Shown here piece by piece: positions 32,888 to 42,434 of a stretch of 64,000 bases of DNA. The notes under the pieces were generated by a model. The model made no database searches. It saw only the letters and a program-made list of their open reading frames with translations, and was not told where the DNA came from. Each line of letters starts with the position of its first letter. Within the stretch, counting starts at the first letter, position 1. The DNA comes from Hymenobacter convexus (GTDB taxonomy: Bacteria; Bacteroidota; Bacteroidia; Cytophagales; Hymenobacteraceae), in the NCBI RefSeq assembly GCF_030580955.1, contig NZ_JAUQON010000014.1, positions 1-64,000 of the forward strand. Direction: 5' to 3'. A program made the translations under genes and the position numbers.

Positions 32888-33744
32888 AAGCGTTGGTCGG
32901 CGTTGAAGTCAAACGAGCTTTTGTTCAGTAGAAAGGCGCAGGCCTGCTGAAACCCGGTGCCGCTGGCGGGACTTTGCTGCTTTACCATGTGGTACCGCTT
33001 GGCTTCGTGCGTTTCGAGAATGTAGTCTGCGCCATCGAAATAGCGAGTAGGCTCACAGCTTGGGAGTTGCCAGAAGGATGCTTTCGCCAACAACTCTTTG
33101 AACTGTTGAACTTCTGCTAGGGAGAGGTGAACCGCCTGTTCGGTGGTGATGCTGATGGGCGACTTGACAAGCGCCAAATGAACGAACTGGAATTTGGCGT
33201 TTTCCAGCCGCTCACTATCAGCAGGCCAGGCGTTTCCTGTTTGCAGGCGGCGCTCTATCTCCTGCACTTTGCGTGTGGCGGCGCGAGTGCGCGCCGCCAT
33301 TTCAGCGGCGGAGGCCGTCCAATCGGCCGGCTTGTTTAAGAACTGCGTCGTCAATGTTCCTCCTTGCGGGGCGCAATCCAACGTCAGCAACGCCGGCCGA
33401 TGGAAGGAACGCAGATACAAAAGCCGGTAGATGGCGTGGCCGATGAAACCGCTGCTCAGGATGGGGGCATTGAAGGCACACAGGTTTCGGGATGCGTACT
33501 CGCGCGACTGGGCGCAATCGGCCCGGTTGATAGCCGCGAGGGTTCGGGTGGTGTCGGCGGCTTCGAGGCGGGTAGCTTCAGCGCTGCTGGAGAAGTAGCT
33601 GGTGGTTGAATCACACGGCACGCTCTCCGGCAACGAAGGCCGGTGGCCTGCCAACCGGGCCGAACCCGGCCGGTCCGGCACCGAACAACTGCCGAGCCCA
33701 CTAATTGCCCCAAAAAAGGCAAAAACAGTAATGACGTGTTTCAT
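32884..33744 (-). CDS. Hypothetical lipoprotein
   Basis: 286 residues; family not recognised. The N-terminus MKHVITVFAFFGAISGLGSCSVPDRPG is a lipoprotein signal with Cys at about 20. The rest is polar, with six or so further cysteines scattered, and no known catalytic motif. The ATG at 33744 is chosen to give a proper signal peptide; an ATG at 33759 adds five residues. Its TAA stop overlaps the TAG stop of the convergent GHL10 gene by three bases. Confidence 0.72.
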   Translation of the reverse strand: MKHVITVFAFFGAISGLGSCSVPDRPGSARLAGHRPSLPESVPCDSTTSYFSSSAEATRLEAADTTRTLAAINRADCAQSREYASRNLCAFNAPILSSGFIGHAIYRLLYLRSFHRPALLTLDCAPQGGTLTTQFLNKPADWTASAAEMAARTRAATRKVQEIERRLQTGNAWPADSERLENAKFQFVHLALVKSPISITTEQAVHLSLAEVQQFKELLAKASFWQLPSCEPTRYFDGADYILETHEAKRYHMVKQQSPASGTGFQQACAFLLNKSSFDFNADQRF

Positions 33745-33833
33745 AAAGCCCGTTGACATTGGTCCTGCAACGAGGTATCGACTGAAATTGGTATAGCTCC
33801 AGCTTACACTCCATACAGTCGCGCTGGCAGCAC

Positions 33834-33868
33834 AAAAAAAGGCCTTCCCCAACCGGGGAAGGCCTTTC
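33834..33868. terminator. Terminator below the lipoprotein/SusD/SusC operon
   Basis: AAAGGCCTTCCCC, AACC loop, GGGGAAGGCCTTT. The minus-strand 3' side is followed by TTTTGTGC. Perfect 13-bp stem. Confidence 0.92.
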
Positions 33869-33892
33869 CTGCCTTAGCAGCAGCTTAAGTTG

Positions 33893-35131
33893 CTACAGCG
33901 CCCGGTACTCGAACCGGACCCGGGCGGCCGCGCCGGCCGAGCCGGCTTTCACGCTCAGAATGCGTAGCAGCATCACCTCCGCGCCGCGCACGCGCACGGC
34001 AAATACGTCGTTGGGGGCGATGGCACCCACATCGGCCACGGTGGTGTTCTGGTAGAGCGTGGTGGCCACCAGGTTGGCGTTGGGCGAGGTGTAGAAGCCG
34101 GCGGCTACCTGGGCCGCGGTGGCGCGGTAGAAGCGGGTGTTGTTGGCAGCCGAGAGGGTGACGGTGCTGCCTGTGCCGCTCAGGAACAGGTCTTTGGCGG
34201 TGGCGGGGTTGGCGGCGGGCTCAATGGTGCCGGTGCGCAGGTTGAACGCCAGCGAGTCGAGCGTCACGTTCGGGCCGCCCGCGATGCGGCCGGTGCGCAG
34301 CGTGGCCAGCGGCGTGGGGTTGGTCACGTTGATGGCCGGGGCCGTGATGGTCAGGGTCTGCACGGCGGCGTAAGCTTCAAAAATGAAGGTCACGGCTTGG
34401 CCATTGCTGCCGCGCGGGATGGTGGCGTCCACGGTGCGGGCATTGGCCGCGCCGGTGGTGGGGTTGCGCACCACGCCGGCCCGCACCCGCGGCTGGTTGC
34501 CGATGCGGTAGAAGGTGGTCAGGCTGTCGATGCCTTTAAACAGCAGGCCCGTGGCCGGCGGCACCGGCACGGCGCCGAGGCCGTTGCGGTTCAGCGTAAG
34601 CGCGTAGCCCACAATGTCGCCCTCGCTCTGGGCGGTGCCCGCCAAGCCGTTGCGGTAGGTGGGCACTGTGGGGGTGGCGGTAAATTCCAGCGTGGTCGGC
34701 GCGGCGATGGCGTAGCTAAAGCGGCGCATGCGCGAGCTGCCGTTCTGGAAGTTCAGCGTCACATCGACGCGCACCGACAGACCGTTGGGGCGGTTGGGCA
34801 CGGTGTAGGGCACGGGCATCACCTGCAGGCCGCCGGTGGTGTTGTAGGTGCCGGCGGCGGGGTACGTGCCCACCACGGCAGAGTCGAGCTTGGCCACGAC
34901 CTGGAACACGGTCACGTCGCGCAGCTGGTCGGCTTCGGCATACGACACGAAGAGCGGCACCACGTCACCGGGGGCGAATCGGGCGGCTATGCCTAAGCGA
35001 GGCAGGCCCAGGCCCGCAAAGCCGGGCTCGGAATCGACGGTGTAAAAGTTGTCGATTTCCTTTTTACAGCTGCCCAGCAGCAGGCCCAGCAGCGGCAACA
35101 GCAGCAGCAGGCGGAAAGAGAAATGCTTCAT
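33893..35131 (-). CDS. Surface lipoprotein of the first SusC/SusD operon
   Basis: 412 residues. Lipoprotein signal MKHFSFRLLLLLPLLGLLLGSCKKE; the Lys-Lys-Glu after the lipobox Cys fits surface-exported lipoproteins of Bacteroidota. The rest is beta-rich with repeated Val/Thr/Gly/Asn segments and no catalytic motif. In SusC/SusD loci the third lipoprotein is often a glycan-binding (SusE/SusF or SGBP-like) protein, which is the best inference here. It is last in the operon, 111 bases after susD-like, with a short inverted repeat between. Confidence 0.78.
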   Translation of the reverse strand: MKHFSFRLLLLLPLLGLLLGSCKKEIDNFYTVDSEPGFAGLGLPRLGIAARFAPGDVVPLFVSYAEADQLRDVTVFQVVAKLDSAVVGTYPAAGTYNTTGGLQVMPVPYTVPNRPNGLSVRVDVTLNFQNGSSRMRRFSYAIAAPTTLEFTATPTVPTYRNGLAGTAQSEGDIVGYALTLNRNGLGAVPVPPATGLLFKGIDSLTTFYRIGNQPRVRAGVVRNPTTGAANARTVDATIPRGSNGQAVTFIFEAYAAVQTLTITAPAINVTNPTPLATLRTGRIAGGPNVTLDSLAFNLRTGTIEPAANPATAKDLFLSGTGSTVTLSAANNTRFYRATAAQVAAGFYTSPNANLVATTLYQNTTVADVGAIAPNDVFAVRVRGAEVMLLRILSVKAGSAGAAARVRFEYRAL

Positions 35132-35189
35132 ATAACGGGTTATTAAAATCGGGGAGGGATGGATGGGGTAAGCTGGAGCTAGGTGATGG

Positions 35190-35229
35190 AAGAACGTCAT
35201 GTCTCGGCTACGCTCGACATGACGTTCTT
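35190..35229. repeat. Short hairpin repeat between SusD and the lipoprotein gene
   Basis: AAGAACGTCATGTC (35190-35203) pairs with GACATGACGTTCTT (35216-35229), with TCGGCTACGCTC between. It is one arm of the intergenic repeat family closed on itself. Confidence 0.75.
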
Positions 35230-35242
35230 AATTGACGCCAGC

Positions 35243-36808
35243 TTACGGGCGGTCGAACCACAGATTTTTGGTCACGTAGCTGTTGTCGGCCGCCGGGGTG
35301 CCAAACGTCAGGCCCTCGGCCGAGTAAAGACCGGCCACGGCATTGGGGTTCACCTGCAATTCGGTGGCGCCGGGCAGCAGGCGGCGGGGATAGGCACCCA
35401 GCAGGGGCCCCGTGCCGGTGCCCGTGTAGAAGGGATACAGGAAGTTGACGTAGATATTCCGGTCATAATCCAGGCGGCGCAGGTCCGACCACGAGTCTGG
35501 GTTCAGGAACATGGCGATGTACTTCTGCTCCATGATGCTGCGCAGCGTGAGCTGGGCCTCGGTCTGGGGCACGGCGGCGCTGGCCAGGTAGGCATTAATC
35601 TGGGCATCGGAAATGAAGGGAAACGTGACGGCTGGGGGCGAGAAAGTGCCGCCCGTGCCCACCTTGCGCATGTGGGCCGTGATGCCGGCCCGCAGCGCGG
35701 CCAAGGCGCGGGGCAGGTTGTTGGCCCGAAAGGCCGCTTCGGCCTCGATGAACTTCAGCTCGTGGTAGGTGATGGCCTCGTAGTAGCCCAGGTCGCGGGC
35801 GTACCAGCCGCCGTAGAAATCCGTGACGGTGGAGCCGGGCGTGAGGTTAGTAGAGGTGCCGCGGCCGGGGTCGACGCCCGTGCTGGTGGTGGGCACGAGC
35901 ACCCCGAAGCGCGGGTCGACCACGCCGGGATAGGTGGTGCCGTTGAGGAGCTTCACCACGTTTGAGGAGAAGGCCGCCGTGCCGAAGTTGGCCCGTGTCA
36001 CCCCGAAAATGTTGGTGGTATTCGAGAGCGGCGCCACGGCCACCTGGAAGTTAATCTGCGCGTCGTCGGCCGAGGAGTTGAAGGCCTGGTCGCACAAGGC
36101 CAGCACGGCGGTGGGGCTGTAGCTGGCCTTTTTGGTGAGGTGCTGAGCCTGGCGGGCCTTCAGGGCGTAGGCCAAGCGCACCCACTTGGCGGGGTCGCCC
36201 TTGTACAGAATGTCGCCGCTTTCGCTGGGCGAGGTGCTATAGAGAGGGCGGAAGTTGGCGCTGGCGGGCTTGGCCATTTCCACGGCGCCCTCGTCGCAAA
36301 GCCGGTTGATAGTGGCGTAAATCTGCTCCTGCGAGTCGTACTTCGGCGTGAAGTTGGCCCCGCCCTGGTAGGCTTCGGTGTAGGGCACATCGCCGAGCAT
36401 GTCAGTGACATGGGCCAGAATCATGGCCTGCATGATTTTGCCGGCGCCCACGTAGTACACCGAGCCTTCGGCCTCCGCCGCCTTCTGCATCACCGGAATG
36501 TTGCCGCCCGATTGGAAGTAGGAGTAGTTGAAGGTGTTCGTGCTCTGGGCGTTGGTGAAGAAGTACTGGTCGTTGCCGCCGCTGTTGGCGGTGCGGCTCA
36601 CCACATACTGCGTGATGTAGGGCGTGCGCAGGGCCGTGAACATCTGCGTCTGAATGCCGTTGGAAATGATACCCGGCAGCAGGAAGTTCGGCGTCGAGAC
36701 GACGGGGTTGTTGGGGTTGTTGTTCACGTCGAGAAATTTCTCGCACGACGTGAGGGCGGCGGTGCCCAGGAGCAAGCCCAGGCCCATTATATAGCGGTTC
36801 AGATTCAT
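35243..36808 (-). CDS. SusD/RagB-family nutrient-binding outer-membrane lipoprotein
   Basis: 521 residues. Lipoprotein signal MNLNRYIMGLGLLLGTAALTSCEKFLD with the typical CEKFLDVNNNPN start. TPR-like helices follow (AAEAEGSVYYVGAGKIMQAM, VPYTEAYQG, WVRLAYALKARQAQHL, ELKFIEAEAAFRANNLPRAL), as in SusD-like group-2 proteins. It forms the lid of the SusC channel that captures the oligomer at the cell surface. It sits 90 bases after the SusC-like gene and before the third lipoprotein; short repeats lie in both gaps. Ligand unknown; context suggests amino-sugar polymers. Confidence 0.95.
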   Translation of the reverse strand: MNLNRYIMGLGLLLGTAALTSCEKFLDVNNNPNNPVVSTPNFLLPGIISNGIQTQMFTALRTPYITQYVVSRTANSGGNDQYFFTNAQSTNTFNYSYFQSGGNIPVMQKAAEAEGSVYYVGAGKIMQAMILAHVTDMLGDVPYTEAYQGGANFTPKYDSQEQIYATINRLCDEGAVEMAKPASANFRPLYSTSPSESGDILYKGDPAKWVRLAYALKARQAQHLTKKASYSPTAVLALCDQAFNSSADDAQINFQVAVAPLSNTTNIFGVTRANFGTAAFSSNVVKLLNGTTYPGVVDPRFGVLVPTTSTGVDPGRGTSTNLTPGSTVTDFYGGWYARDLGYYEAITYHELKFIEAEAAFRANNLPRALAALRAGITAHMRKVGTGGTFSPPAVTFPFISDAQINAYLASAAVPQTEAQLTLRSIMEQKYIAMFLNPDSWSDLRRLDYDRNIYVNFLYPFYTGTGTGPLLGAYPRRLLPGATELQVNPNAVAGLYSAEGLTFGTPAADNSYVTKNLWFDRP

Positions 36809-36846
36809 ATTCGAGAGTTATTAGGGAAGATGGCAGCTCGTCAGGC

Positions 36847-36876
36847 CGTCATGCTGAGCGGAGTCGAAGCATGACG
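36847..36876. repeat. Short hairpin repeat between SusC and SusD genes (first operon)
   Basis: CGTCATGCT ... AGCATGACG with GAGCGGAGTCGA between. Short form of the same family. Confidence 0.75.
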
Positions 36877-36898
36877 TGCCTTTGACAAGCACAGTCCA

Positions 36899-39800
36899 TT
36901 AAAAATTCACGCGCAGGGCCATGTCCACGCCGCGGGTGCCGGGCACGTTGCCGTAGTCGAAGCCGGTGGAGCCGCCACCGCGCACGCCCGCGCCGGCCGC
37001 CGACGTTTCGGGGTCGGCACCGCTGTACTTGGTCAGCAGCACCAGGTTGCGGCCGGTCACGCTCAGCTCGGCGCCCTTGATGAAGCCGGTGCGCGAGAGC
37101 AGCGTGGCGGGCAGGGCGTAGCTCAGCGTCACGTAGCGCAGGCGAGCCCACGAGCCGTCTTCCACGAAAGCCGTCCCTGCCGCACCCAGAATGCTGGTGT
37201 AGTAGGTCTGGGTCAGTTCCACCGAGCGGGTGTTTTTGGCGTAGGCGGTGGGGTTGCCGGCCGCGTCGCGGGCCGTCACCACCACACCGTCGAACACCAC
37301 CTGCTTGTAGCGGTCAGCGGTGCGCTCCGAAGTGCCTACGCGGGTCTGGTACCAGTCGTTGCCGTTCACCACCACGCCGCCCACGCGGAAGTCGAGCAGC
37401 GAAGTCAGCGACAGGCCTTTGTAGGTGAACGTGTTGGTGAGCTGCGTGGTGAAGCGGGGAGCCCGGTTGCCGGCGTAGGTGAAGGCCGAGTTGACCGACG
37501 GGTAGCCGGTGGTGGAGTTCACAATCATCTGGCCGTAGAACTCGCTGTTGGGGTCGGTCACGCGGGTGAAGTCGGTGGCGCCCAGGCCCGAGATGGGACG
37601 GCCGGGAAAGGAGCCCCCCTCGTGGATGTCGGTAATAAAGGCGTCGGACTGGTACACCACCGAGAGCGGGAAGGGCAGCTCTTCCACGCGGTTGGTGTTG
37701 TGGTAGAAGTTGGCAATGATGTCCCAGCTGAAATCTTTCGACTTAATGGGCGAGCCCGTCAGCGACACTTCCTGGCCTTCGTTGGTCACGATGCCGCCGT
37801 TGATGTACTGCAGGATGAAGCCGGCCGACTGGCTCACGCGGGGCGCGATAATCTGGTCCGACGTGCGCGAGCGGTAGTAGTTGAAGTCCAGGCCCAGGCG
37901 GTTTTTGAGGAACTGCAGGTTGATGCCGGCTTCGTAGGTGCGGGTGTTTTCGGGGCGCAGGTTGGGGTTCGAGCCGAAGAAGTCGTTGCGGAAACCGCCG
38001 CCGATGTAGGTGTTCTGCGTGAGGGGCGCCAGCACGCGGTAGGGCGGCGCGTCTTTGCCCACGCCGGCCACCGAAGCCCGGATTTTGCCGTAGTTCAGGA
38101 TGTTGTTCTGCTCCAGGCCCAGGGCCTTGGTGAACTCGTAGCCCGCCCCGATGGAGCCGTAGAAGAAGCCCTTGCCGAAAATCTTGTTCTGGTCGGGCCG
38201 GGGCAGGGTCGAGGACTGGTCGTAGCGGCCCTGGAATTCGAGGAACAACTGGTTGAACAGCGACACGTTCAAACGGGCAAAGTTGCCGATGAGGTGGCGC
38301 TTGCTGTCACGCTGCAAAGCGTTGCGGTTCACCGTGTTGTTGAGGCCGATAAAGTTGGGGTTCTGGAAAATCAGGCCGAGGTAGTCCACGGCCTGGTCCA
38401 GGTTTTCTTCCAAGGTGTTGCCCAGCACCAGCGTGCCGCCCAGGTTGTCGCCAAACTCCTTGTTGAAGCTGGCCAGCGTGGTGGCCGTGGTCAGGCGGAA
38501 CTGGTCCACCGTTTCGGCGATGCCGCCGTTCTGGTTGCCCACCTGCGAAGTGCCTACGGCGCGCACCGACGTGGTGCGCGAGGTGTAAAGGTCGGTGCCC
38601 AGGTTGTGGCTCAGGGTCAGCCAGGGAGCTACTTTAAAGCTCAGGCGCGCGTTGCCGATGAAACGGTTGGTGCGGTCGGTCTGGGGGTTGTTGTTCACCG
38701 TCCAGTACGGGTTGTCGGCGTCGGCGTCGGTGCCGTTGCCCAAGGCCAGCAGGCGGCGGCGGGTGCCGTCGGGGTTCAGGTAGTTGCGGGCATCGTCGTC
38801 GCGCGGCCAGTTCAGCAAGCTCAGCAGAAAGCCGCCCGACGAGCCAAACAGGCCCGGGCCCTGAATGGGCCGCTCGCCGCCCGAGGTCAGGTACTGGGCC
38901 GAGGCGCTCACCTGCAGGCGCGACGAGATGTCGGCCGTGCCCGAGAGGCGCACCGTGCTTTTGTCGTACTTGCTGCCCGGCGTCACGCCCTGCTGCTGCA
39001 GGTTGGAGGCCGACACGGCAAAAGTGGCCTTCTCTGAGCCGCCCGACATGTTCAGGAAGTTCTGGAAGGTATTGCCCTTGCGGAAAAAGTTGCCCACGTT
39101 GTCGTATACTTCCTCGCCGGGCGCAAAGCGCGGGCCGAACGAAATGCGCGTGGTGGGGTCGGCCAGGCCGCTGCTGCCGCGCTTGTACAGGCTCTGCATT
39201 TTGGGCAGGCGGCTCACCTCGTCCACCGAGTACTGGGTGCGGTAGTTGAGCGTGGTGGCGCCGGCCTTGCCTTTTTTGGTGGTGATGACCACGGCGCCGC
39301 CCGCCGCGCGCAGGCCGTAGAGGGCCGCGGCGGCCGGGCCTTTCAGCACGGTAATGCTTTCGATGTCTTCGGGGTTGAGGTCACCGGCGCGGTTCGAGGC
39401 GCCCACCGAGCGGCCCAGTAGGCCGTTAAAAGCCGAGCCGCCGCCCGGCGCCGTGCTTTCCTGAAACGAGCCGTTGTCCATAATCATCCCGTCAATGACG
39501 AACAGCGGTTGGTTGTCGCCATCGAGCGAGGTGCCGCCCCGGATGATGATGCTGGCGCCTTCGCCCGGCGCGCCGCCCGAAGACGTGATGTTCACGCCCG
39601 CGATTTTGCCCTGCAAGGCGTTCACCACGTTGGTTTGGCGCGAGTCGATGATGTCCTTGCTTTTCACTTCCTGCACGGCCGTCACCAAGGTCCGCTTCTC
39701 CTGCGGAATGCCGTAGGACGTCACCACCACCTCGTCGAGGCCGGTGGTGCTTTCCTTCAGGGCCACGTCCACGGCGCCATCGGCGGGCACGCTGCGCTCC

Positions 39801-40051
39801 TGCGAACCGTAGCCGATGAAGCTGAACACGAGCGTGGCGCCCGGCGCGGCCTGCACCGAGTAGCGGCCGTCAGTGCCGGAGGTGCTGCCGATGGTGGTGC
39901 CCTTCACCAGAACGGTGACGCCCGGTAGTGGGCTTTGGTCGGTGCTGGACGTGACGATGCCCGACACGGTGCGGGCCGTCGTCTGGGCCCAGCTGGGCGG
40001 CGCTAGCAGCACGCCCAGCAAAAGCAGGAATAGCCAGTAGGTTTTTTTCAT
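36899..40051 (-). CDS. SusC/RagA-family TonB-linked outer-membrane protein (first locus)
   Basis: 1050 residues. Signal peptide ending LLAPPSWAQ; CarboxypepD_reg-like domain (VSGIVTSSTDQSPLPGVTVLVKGTTIGSTS, about 28-115); TonB box region with LDEVVVTSYG; plug domain (VVNALQGKIAGVNITSSGG, IRGGTS, PLFVIDGMIMD, ITVLKGPAAAALYGLRAAGG) and a 22-strand barrel ending in the aromatic C-terminus ALRVNF. It imports oligomers captured by its SusD partner in a TonB-dependent way. It leads the minus-strand operon susC-susD-lipoprotein and is divergent from the NagB-PIG-L gene. Confidence 0.96.
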   Translation of the reverse strand: MKKTYWLFLLLLGVLLAPPSWAQTTARTVSGIVTSSTDQSPLPGVTVLVKGTTIGSTSGTDGRYSVQAAPGATLVFSFIGYGSQERSVPADGAVDVALKESTTGLDEVVVTSYGIPQEKRTLVTAVQEVKSKDIIDSRQTNVVNALQGKIAGVNITSSGGAPGEGASIIIRGGTSLDGDNQPLFVIDGMIMDNGSFQESTAPGGGSAFNGLLGRSVGASNRAGDLNPEDIESITVLKGPAAAALYGLRAAGGAVVITTKKGKAGATTLNYRTQYSVDEVSRLPKMQSLYKRGSSGLADPTTRISFGPRFAPGEEVYDNVGNFFRKGNTFQNFLNMSGGSEKATFAVSASNLQQQGVTPGSKYDKSTVRLSGTADISSRLQVSASAQYLTSGGERPIQGPGLFGSSGGFLLSLLNWPRDDDARNYLNPDGTRRRLLALGNGTDADADNPYWTVNNNPQTDRTNRFIGNARLSFKVAPWLTLSHNLGTDLYTSRTTSVRAVGTSQVGNQNGGIAETVDQFRLTTATTLASFNKEFGDNLGGTLVLGNTLEENLDQAVDYLGLIFQNPNFIGLNNTVNRNALQRDSKRHLIGNFARLNVSLFNQLFLEFQGRYDQSSTLPRPDQNKIFGKGFFYGSIGAGYEFTKALGLEQNNILNYGKIRASVAGVGKDAPPYRVLAPLTQNTYIGGGFRNDFFGSNPNLRPENTRTYEAGINLQFLKNRLGLDFNYYRSRTSDQIIAPRVSQSAGFILQYINGGIVTNEGQEVSLTGSPIKSKDFSWDIIANFYHNTNRVEELPFPLSVVYQSDAFITDIHEGGSFPGRPISGLGATDFTRVTDPNSEFYGQMIVNSTTGYPSVNSAFTYAGNRAPRFTTQLTNTFTYKGLSLTSLLDFRVGGVVVNGNDWYQTRVGTSERTADRYKQVVFDGVVVTARDAAGNPTAYAKNTRSVELTQTYYTSILGAAGTAFVEDGSWARLRYVTLSYALPATLLSRTGFIKGAELSVTGRNLVLLTKYSGADPETSAAGAGVRGGGSTGFDYGNVPGTRGVDMALRVNF

Positions 40052-40327
40052 GAGGAAGAGGTTTTGGTGGGGAAAAAGCGAATATACCCGCGGCGTATCG
40101 CAGCCGCTCGATGAGTGTAAAATGAACTTTGTGAACTTGGGGCGTCAAATGTGCGAAATATTCAGGTAATATTCCCCCAAACGTTTGCAGAAAAGTCGCA
40201 TCTTGCAGGCGAAGTAATAGCGATGTTGATTTATTTGAATCGGCTTAGCAGCCACAGTTTCTAAGGGTTGCAAACCGTCTTTCTTCCGCTTCTGCCGATT
40301 GCCAGGTTCCACCTTTTCACCCTGCCC
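40052..40327. promoter_or_regulatory. Divergent promoter region, SusC operon and NagB fusion
   Basis: 276 bases between two outward-facing genes, AT-richer than the genes. I found no -33/-7 pair good enough to assign to either side. No repeat is present, unlike in most other gaps of this region. Confidence 0.5.
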
Positions 40328-42265
40328 ATGATTTCTCCTCTTGCCACTCTTACCGCCACGGCCGGCGCCCACCTGCCCGTGAGCATCTACGCCGATTCGG
40401 AGCTGGCCTCCGCCGCCGTAGCCGCCCAGATTGCCGACCTCATCCGCACCCGCACCGCCGAGGGCCGCCCCTGCGTGCTGGGCCTGGCCACCGGCTCCTC
40501 CCCCACCCGCGTGTACGAGGAACTGGTGCGCCTGCACCGCGAAGATGGCCTGAGCTTTCAGAACGTCGTCAGCTTCAACCTCGATGAGTATTACCCCATG
40601 GCGCCGGGCTCGCTGCAGAGCTACGTGCGCTTCATGCGCGAGTACCTGTTCGACCACGTCGACATCAAGCCCGAAAACGTGCACATCCCCGACGGCACCG
40701 TGCCGCCCGAGCAGGTAGCCGAGTACTGCCGCCGCTATGAGACGCAGATTCGTGAAGCCGGCGGCATCGATTTGCAGCTGCTGGGCATCGGGCGCACCGG
40801 CCACATCGGCTTCAACGAGCCCGGCTCCGGCCCGGCCTCCCGCACCCGCTTGATTACGCTGGACCACGTGACGCGTACCGACGCCGCTTCGGACTTTTAC
40901 GGCGAGGAAAACGTGCCGCGCCGGGCCCTGACCATGGGCGTCGGCACCATTCTCGAAGCCCGCCAGATTGTGCTCATGGCCTGGGGCGAAGGCAAGGCCG
41001 CCGTGGTGAAGCGCATGGTGGAAGGCGAGGTAACCGACACGGTGCCGGCCACTTACCTGCAGCGCCACCCTGCCGTGCAGGTAGTGCTGGACGAAGCCGC
41101 CGGCGCCGAGCTTACGCCCCGCAAAACGCCCTGGCTCCAGGGCCTGCCCTGCGACTGGCACAACGCCGCTCTGGTGCGCAAGGCCGTGACCTGGCTGGCC
41201 CGCACCGTGAGCAAGCCCATCCTCAAGCTCACCGAGGAAGCCTACAACGAAAACGGCCTCTCGGAGCTGCTGGCGCAGTCGGGCCCGGCATACGACATCA
41301 ACATCCGCGTCTTCAACGAGCTGCAGCACACCATCACCGGCTGGCCCGGCGGCAAGCCCGACGCCGACGACACCTACCGCCCCGAGCGTGCCGAACCATT
41401 TCCGAAGCGCGTGCTCATTTTTAGCCCGCACCCCGACGACGACGTGATTTCAATGGGCGGCACCCTGCTGCGGCTCGTGGACCAGGGCCACGAAGTACAC
41501 GTAGCCTACCAGACTTCGGGCAACATCGCGGTGTTTGATGACGAGGCCATTCGCTTCGCCGACTTTGTAGCCGACTACGATGAGGCCTTCCACTTTGCCA
41601 GCGGCGAGCCGGCCGACAACCTCTATCACCGCGTGGCCGACTTCCTGCGCAACAAACCGCCGGGCCAGGTCGACTCCGACGAAGTGCAGCAGATAAAAGG
41701 GCTAATCCGGCGCGGCGAGGCCAAAAGCGCCCTGCGCTACGCCGGCCTCGACCCCGACGAGCGCGCCCACTTCCAGGATTTGCCTTTTTACGAAACCGGC
41801 CGCGTGCGCAAAAAGCCCCTCGGCGACGAGGACATCCGCCTGACGATGGAGCTGCTGAACCGCATCCAGCCCCAGCAGATTTACGCCGCCGGCGACCTCT
41901 CGGACCCGCACGGCACCCACCGCGTGTGTCTGGCGGCCATTTTCGAATCTATCCATCGCCTTAAAGCCTCCGGTACGCCGTGGCTCGACGACTGCTGGGT
42001 GTGGCTCTACCGCGGCGCCTGGCAGGAGTGGGACATCGACCAGATTGAGATGGCCGTGCCCCTCTCCCCGCAGGAGCTCACGCGCAAGCGCCGCGCCATC
42101 TTCAAGCACCAGTCTCAGAAGGACCGGCCCCTCTTCCCCGGCGCCGACCAGCGCGAGTTCTGGCAGCGCAGTGAGGCGCGGAACCGGACCACAGCCAAGA
42201 TTTATGATGAGTTGGGATTGCCGGAGTACGAGGGCATTGAGGCCTTTGTGCGCTGGGAGTTCTGA
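40328..42265 (+). CDS. nagB: NagB-like glucosamine-6-phosphate deaminase fused to PIG-L/LmbE deacetylase
   Basis: 645 residues, two catalytic domains. Residues 1-290 are NagB-like: phosphate loop GLATGSSPTRVYEEL, SFNLDEYYPM (Asp86 matches the enolising Asp72 of E. coli NagB) and LLGIGRTGHIGFNEPGS, where His159 and Glu164 match His143 and Glu148 but Thr157 replaces Asp141. Residues 360-645 are a PIG-L/LmbE domain with metal motif SPHPDDDVISMGG (368-376) and DPHGTHRVC late. PIG-L enzymes remove acetyl groups from GlcNAc compounds, so deacetylation and deamination-isomerisation may be joined. The architecture is common in Bacteroidota, often annotated simply as glucosamine-6-phosphate deaminase. 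The start is the ATG at 40328 (MISPLATL). Confidence 0.92.
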   Translation: MISPLATLTATAGAHLPVSIYADSELASAAVAAQIADLIRTRTAEGRPCVLGLATGSSPTRVYEELVRLHREDGLSFQNVVSFNLDEYYPMAPGSLQSYVRFMREYLFDHVDIKPENVHIPDGTVPPEQVAEYCRRYETQIREAGGIDLQLLGIGRTGHIGFNEPGSGPASRTRLITLDHVTRTDAASDFYGEENVPRRALTMGVGTILEARQIVLMAWGEGKAAVVKRMVEGEVTDTVPATYLQRHPAVQVVLDEAAGAELTPRKTPWLQGLPCDWHNAALVRKAVTWLARTVSKPILKLTEEAYNENGLSELLAQSGPAYDINIRVFNELQHTITGWPGGKPDADDTYRPERAEPFPKRVLIFSPHPDDDVISMGGTLLRLVDQGHEVHVAYQTSGNIAVFDDEAIRFADFVADYDEAFHFASGEPADNLYHRVADFLRNKPPGQVDSDEVQQIKGLIRRGEAKSALRYAGLDPDERAHFQDLPFYETGRVRKKPLGDEDIRLTMELLNRIQPQQIYAAGDLSDPHGTHRVCLAAIFESIHRLKASGTPWLDDCWVWLYRGAWQEWDIDQIEMAVPLSPQELTRKRRAIFKHQSQKDRPLFPGADQREFWQRSEARNRTTAKIYDELGLPEYEGIEAFVRWEF

Positions 42266-42271
42266 CCTGCA

Positions 42272-42375
42272 CTGTCATCCTGAGCGTCGCGAAGGACCTT
42301 ATCACGGTGGCTTCGTCTGCGTTGCTGCGAATCGTTCTTGCGTGATAAGGTCCTTCGCTGCGCTCAGGATGACAG
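42272..42375. repeat. Intergenic inverted repeat, GTCATCCTGAGC family
   Basis: 35-nt arms CTGTCATCCTGAGCGTCGCG onward (42272-42306) and inverse (42341-42375), nearly perfect. Between the NagB fusion and the second SusC-like gene. Confidence 0.92.
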
Positions 42376-42434
42376 ATTGTTCCTATCAATTAAACAGCCA
42401 AAACACCATTTTCTCACCCTCAACCCCCTTTTTT

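Noticed and set aside
42045..42434. Upstream extension of the second SusC-like frame
   Set aside because: It overlaps the NagB-PIG-L coding region and a repeat; a clean signal peptide starts at 42435.
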